From positions 1 through 7,055 of the forward strand of contig JAEXFF010000086.1 of NCBI GenBank assembly GCA_023400335.1: 7,055 nucleotides of DNA, read 5' to 3'. A program made the translations under genes and the position numbers. Under the pieces are notes generated by a model, which was not told the origin of the DNA, did no database searches, and worked only from the letters and a program-made list of their open reading frames with translations. This stretch comes from Bacteroidota bacterium. Lineage in GTDB: Bacteria > Bacteroidota > Bacteroidia > Bacteroidales > Marinifilaceae. This document shows, one piece after another, positions 4,939 to 7,055 of the stretch (positions are counted from its first letter, which is position 1; every line of letters starts with the position of its first letter).

Positions 4939-5714
4939 AGTATATCTTTTCCTAAAATTATTAAAGTCATGGATAAACCGAGTGCGATACAAATAATTAA
5001 TATCGTGGCATTGATTGTTTTGGATAAACCGACAAGGACGTGACCTTCGAGTATATCCAGGATAGAATTGATCAGCGGAACTCCGGGTATCAGATACAAG
5101 ACACTGGTCCCTATTGCGATATCCTGGGTGTCCCCTAAATTGCAGAATCCTCCGAGTGCGGCAATCAGGGAAGCGATGAAGGAACAAATAATGAAAATGA
5201 CCATATGATTCAGCTGAAGTTTGGTGAGTTCCTGACGGACGAAAAATCCGGTTAGGGTGGCGGTCCATACCCACCCCATAGCGATCGGATCTCCTCCGAA
5301 CAGACGACAAAAAGTGGCATTGGCACAAGCAACCAGGAACAGGACCGTCCAGCGTGACATGTGGGGAGTATGGACTATGGTATTGAATTTGAGCTGCAAA
5401 TCATGGAGTTCTAGACGATGATCGTAGGTTTCCCAGCTTAGGGCACTCAGATCGGAAATTGTCCGGAAGTTCACTGCCATGGCTGGAATCCGCCGGACGT
5501 AAGTTCGGCGGGCAGAGTAATCTTCGGTATGTTTAACCGTCATCGTGATGTTGCGCTGAAAAATGGTCATATCCACTCCAAAGCCAAAAGACTCGGCGAT
5601 GCGGGTCACGTTTTTTACAATACGTGAAGTATGACTGCCGACTGCCATGAGCGTGGTGGCATAATCCAGCAGAAAATTTGAGAGTTCCTGTATTTCTTTG
5701 CTATGTTCCTGCAT
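4935..5714 (-). CDS. yjjP: Split ThrE-family exporter, large subunit (YjjP-like, ThrE N-terminal type)
   Basis: A 259-aa protein. The ~115-residue cytosolic N-terminal part carries the family's GSHTSRIVKNVTRIAESFGF block (residues 26-45). About five membrane segments follow (121-138, 142-158, 170-190, 198-215, 233-254), with IAIGTSVLYLIPGVPLINS (199-217) holding the conserved PGVP/N motif shared with the other half of the family. Length is normal for YjjP. The ATG at 5712-5714 is 8 bp after the stop of the biotin-carrier remnant and is the first ATG of the frame. The gene ends in an ATGA overlap with the yjjB-like gene. It looks intact, unlike everything upstream in the same transcript, and its expression probably depends on the riboswitch-led transcript unless an internal promoter exists; none was recognised. 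Confidence 0.9.
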   Translation of the reverse strand: MQEHSKEIQELSNFLLDYATTLMAVGSHTSRIVKNVTRIAESFGFGVDMTIFQRNITMTVKHTEDYSARRTYVRRIPAMAVNFRTISDLSALSWETYDHRLELHDLQLKFNTIVHTPHMSRWTVLFLVACANATFCRLFGGDPIAMGWVWTATLTGFFVRQELTKLQLNHMVIFIICSFIASLIAALGGFCNLGDTQDIAIGTSVLYLIPGVPLINSILDILEGHVLVGLSKTINATILIICIALGLSMTLIILGKDIL

Positions 5715-5722
5715 GGCGACGC

Positions 5723-5929
5723 TTAGAGTTTGATTTCTGCTAAGATTTCATCTTTACCAACGGTTTGACCGGCTTTGACACACAAACGACTGATTTGCCC
5801 CTTGTGGGAGGCGGTAATGATGTTTTGCATCTTCATGGCTTCGAGTACCAGGATCGTGTCGCCTTTATTGATTTCCTGACCGTTATCTACTTGTACATCC
5901 AATATTTTTCCCGGCATTGGAGATTTTTT
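5723..5929 (-). pseudogene. Biotin carboxyl carrier domain remnant (C-terminal ~68 aa, biotin site intact)
   Basis: The minus strand reads KSPMPGKILDVQVDNGQEIN, then KGDTILVLEAMKMQNIITAS and a tail GKDEILAEIKL to TAA 5723-5725. This is a complete biotinyl-domain fold with the EAMKM motif whose lysine accepts biotin. In methylmalonyl-CoA decarboxylases, oxaloacetate decarboxylases and acyl-CoA carboxylases this domain carries CO2 between subunits. The usual N-terminal region of the carrier protein is missing: upstream of KSPMPG the frame is out-of-phase translation of the carboxyltransferase gene. An in-frame ATG exists at 6029-6031, so a 102-aa chimeric protein with a nonsense N-terminus could be made and might still be biotinylated. 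The domain was left by an internal deletion with its break at about 5922-5930. Confidence 0.8.
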
Positions 5930-6251
5930 ATAATTTTGGCAGCGTGTACAGAGCCCAATGATCCTCCCTGGACGTTGAAATCCTGGGAATAGGCAAATAC
6001 CTGCCTGCCGTTCACACTCCCAAACCGGCAATCACTCCGTCTCCATAGGAACGTACTGTTTTACCGAAAGAGGTAGAGGCTGATGGAGAGTAAGCGTCGA
6101 CTTCCTCGAAGGTGCCTTCGTCAAAAAGAAATTCTATCCGTTCCCGGGCTGTCAGTTTGTCGCGGTGGTGTTGTTTCTCTTCATATGCTTTGCCGTATTG
6201 CCGGGCTAAGGCTTCCTGTCTCGCCAGGAATTTTTCAAACGATTTTCTCAT
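5930..6251 (-). pseudogene. Acyl-CoA carboxylase/decarboxylase carboxyltransferase (PccB/MmdA-like), N-terminal fragment with frameshift
   Basis: From ATG 6249-6251 the protein reads KAYEEKQHHRDKLTARERIE, FLFDEGTFEEVDAYSPSAST and SFGKTVRSYGDGVIAG. This is the standard opening of carboxyltransferase subunits (EKQH..GKLTARERI..LLDEGTFEE). A 1-base loss near 6019-6022 ends the frame at TGA 6012-6014. The homology goes on in the next frame as SVNGRQVFAYSQDFNVQGGS and LGSVHAAKI before stopping at about 5930. About 400 residues of the ~510-aa enzyme, including the acyl-CoA site and second crotonase-like domain, are gone, and the sequence jumps into a biotin-carrier domain. The enzyme would move a carboxyl group between biotin and propionyl- or methylmalonyl-CoA. 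The exact substrate cannot be told from the N-terminus. It is downstream of a cobalamin riboswitch, 211 nt from the aptamer. Confidence 0.8.
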
Positions 6252-6461
6252 GCTAAGTCAGTTTACATCTGTCGATTGCTTTATTGTTCCGGAATCTCTC
6301 TTAAGATTCATAGGTGTATCCGATTGATTATTGCTCGTTAATCATCGATCGTTACTTAAACTTAGCTTTCGCAAAATAAGGAATACACAGGGTATATACC
6401 CGGACGGGTGTCGGTCTGATAAGGGCTGACTCTGGCTTTATTCCGCGAAAGCATTGTCAAT
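6252..6461 (-). promoter_or_regulatory. Structured leader between the B12 aptamer and the carboxyltransferase start (putative expression platform)
   Basis: No gene is recognised in these 210 bp; a 17-codon frame (ATG 6309-6311) ending just before the carboxyltransferase ATG is doubtful. GCGAAAGC at 6445-6452 and GCTTTCGC at 6365-6372 form a long-range stem that extends by seven more pairs, two of them G-U on the minus strand, closing a ~55-nt region with smaller hairpins (CCCG/CGGG, GGGTATATACCC). No T-tract follows, so control by sequestration rather than termination is more likely. Confidence 0.4.
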
Positions 6462-6626
6462 TCGCTGAGGCAGGTATCCTGACTTTCACCATTTTAGCCG
6501 CCCTTCCCATCCTGTAAGGACAGTGGACCCGATTGGCAAAACCTTTGTGGTGATTACAGTTGCGCGACAGTCCGTGATTTTCACACGGTTCCCTATTCTC
6601 CTCATCGTAATGAGGCACCTGAGCGA
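6462..6626 (-). promoter_or_regulatory. Cobalamin (B12) riboswitch aptamer
   Basis: On the minus strand all the standard blocks of the cobalamin aptamer follow in order. P1 is TCGCT (6626-6622) pairing with AGCGA (6466-6462). Then come GGTGCC, GAGAATAGGGAAC, CGTGTGAAAATCACGG and the highly conserved GTCGCGCAACTGTAA (6569-6555). These are followed by a CCACTG arm, GGGAAGG, and the B12 box AAAGTCAGGATACCTGCC (6486-6469). Binding of adenosyl- or other cobalamins normally represses the downstream genes. Here the first gene downstream in the same direction is the broken carboxyltransferase and then the yjjPB-like pair. At 165 nt it is a compact member of the class. Confidence 0.93.
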
Positions 6627-6660
6627 TCTGATTTACATCTTATAAAGAACTTCAATGGGG

Positions 6661-6668
6661 CGAAAGTA
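6661..6668 (-). promoter_or_regulatory. Possible -7 box of the riboswitch transcript (TACTTTCG)
   Basis: TACTTTCG on the minus strand differs from TAnnTTTG at one base and ends 35 bp before the aptamer's P1, the expected place. A -33 element is not clear. Confidence 0.4.
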
Positions 6669-6999
6669 TAAAAAAATCTTTTATCCGATGAAATTTTAAC
6701 GAACTCTTTCCTTTGTTCTTTGTTTTATTGTTGATTATCAGTAAATAATGATTTGTAGTTCCTTGTTTTCATAAGAGGGGGGCCTTTGCTGTCCGGATGA
6801 TCGGTCGGGTATTTTTATGCGTTCCGGTGTTTTTAATCGATTTTTTACTTCATCTGACGTTGAGGGAGGAAAAGGAAGTTCGGGTGAAGGAGGTTTTATT
6901 TTATGACTTTTTAGGAGAGGTTTGTTTTATTGCTGCAATTATTTTTCTCATTTTATTTAAAAATTAAAGAAAAAAAGTAGGAATATAAATTTATTTAGG
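6669..6999. other. Spacer between divergent riboswitches
   Basis: About 330 bp without a convincing gene. On the minus strand a proline-rich open frame without a start codon ends at TGA 6738-6740 (PPSPELPFPPSTSDEV near its middle), and an out-of-frame ATG at 6951 starts a 16-codon peptide. A plus-strand 29-codon frame from ATG 6818 is glycine-rich low complexity. None can be supported as a gene. Confidence 0.4.
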
Positions 7000-7007
7000 T
7001 ACATTTG
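7000..7007 (+). promoter_or_regulatory. -7 box (TACATTTG) of the second riboswitch transcript
   Basis: TACATTTG matches TAnnTTTG exactly and lies just before the riboswitch-like sequence that begins near 7018, placing the transcript start at about 7013. The -33 region is AT-rich without a clear TTTG. Confidence 0.55.
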
Positions 7008-7012
7008 CGTCG

Positions 7013-7055
7013 TCATGGTGACTCATCCTCACACGGAGGAATGAGTTGAATAGGG
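7013..7055 (+). promoter_or_regulatory. Second cobalamin riboswitch, 5' part (runs off the window)
   Basis: GGTGACTCATCC, then an ATGAG closing the CTCAT stem, then TTGAATAGGG is the same 5' architecture as the aptamer on the minus strand (GGTGCCTCAT ... ATGAG ... GAATAGGGAA). The defining core (GCGCAACTGTAA) and the B12 box would lie outside the window. The controlled gene is to the right and unseen; B12 uptake receptors are the commonest targets. Confidence 0.7.

Noticed and set aside
4414..5328. 304-codon minus-strand frame longer than the yjjB-like gene.
   Set aside because: The upstream part is out-of-frame translation of the yjjP-like gene; the real start is the ATG at 4938 in an ATGA overlap.
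1..7055. CRISPR array, rRNA genes or an origin of replication.
   Set aside because: No regularly spaced repeats of CRISPR size, rRNA sequence or iteron/DnaA-box cluster was seen.

Overview
The window looks like a chromosomal stretch from a gut-type Bacteroidales bacterium. The signs are moderate GC with AT-rich spacers, several TAnnTTTG-type -7 promoter boxes with almost no Shine-Dalgarno sequences, and gene families typical of that order: AlbA_2/COG2865 regulators, a Bacteroidetes-type SymE, HipBA, and a succinate-propionate pathway carboxyltransferase. The genus cannot be fixed from the sequence.

The left two thirds (1-4330) is a graveyard of accessory and mobile DNA. In order it holds: the 3' end of an AlbA_2/COG2865 ATP-binding regulator ending in 11-bp tandem repeats; a SymE-like toxin pseudogene (minus strand) preceded by a 41-aa small ORF and an attenuator-like hairpin pair; an AlbA_2-domain N-terminus cut short at 66 aa but with a clean promoter; unidentified remnants including one resembling the Bacteroides 'smalltalk' peptide; a decayed tRNA-like gene with a CAU anticodon and its own terminator (minus); a fragment of a tyrosine recombinase; a truncated hipA joined tail-to-tail to it; an intact hipB antitoxin with a recognisable promoter and two identical operator-like repeats; and a 5'-truncated IS256-family transposase with two nonsense codons and two frameshifts. 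Only hipB looks intact here.

The right third (4414-7055) is a metabolic locus read on the minus strand. A cobalamin (B12) riboswitch (6626 to 6462) heads a transcript that runs into the N-terminus of an acyl-CoA carboxylase/decarboxylase carboxyltransferase. That gene has a frameshift and is then fused by an internal deletion to the last ~68 residues of a biotin carrier domain with an intact EAMKM motif. Next come two intact membrane-protein genes of the split ThrE family (yjjP-like and yjjB-like), which overlap by ATGA. The window ends inside what looks like a second cobalamin riboswitch, divergent on the plus strand, with its own -7 box.

How the right-hand genes may work together (inference): the carboxyltransferase/biotin carrier pair belongs to methylmalonyl-CoA/propionyl-CoA chemistry, which connects to the B12-dependent mutase in succinate-to-propionate fermentation. 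YjjPB of E. coli has been reported as a succinate exporter. A B12 riboswitch, a carboxyltransferase/biotin carrier and a YjjPB pair in one direction would fit B12 control of succinate/propionate end products. In this copy the enzyme part is broken and the exporter part is kept. No clearly new multi-gene defence or mobile system is evident; the most interesting signals are this B12-linked locus, the solitary hipB with twin operators, and the regulatory RNA structures.
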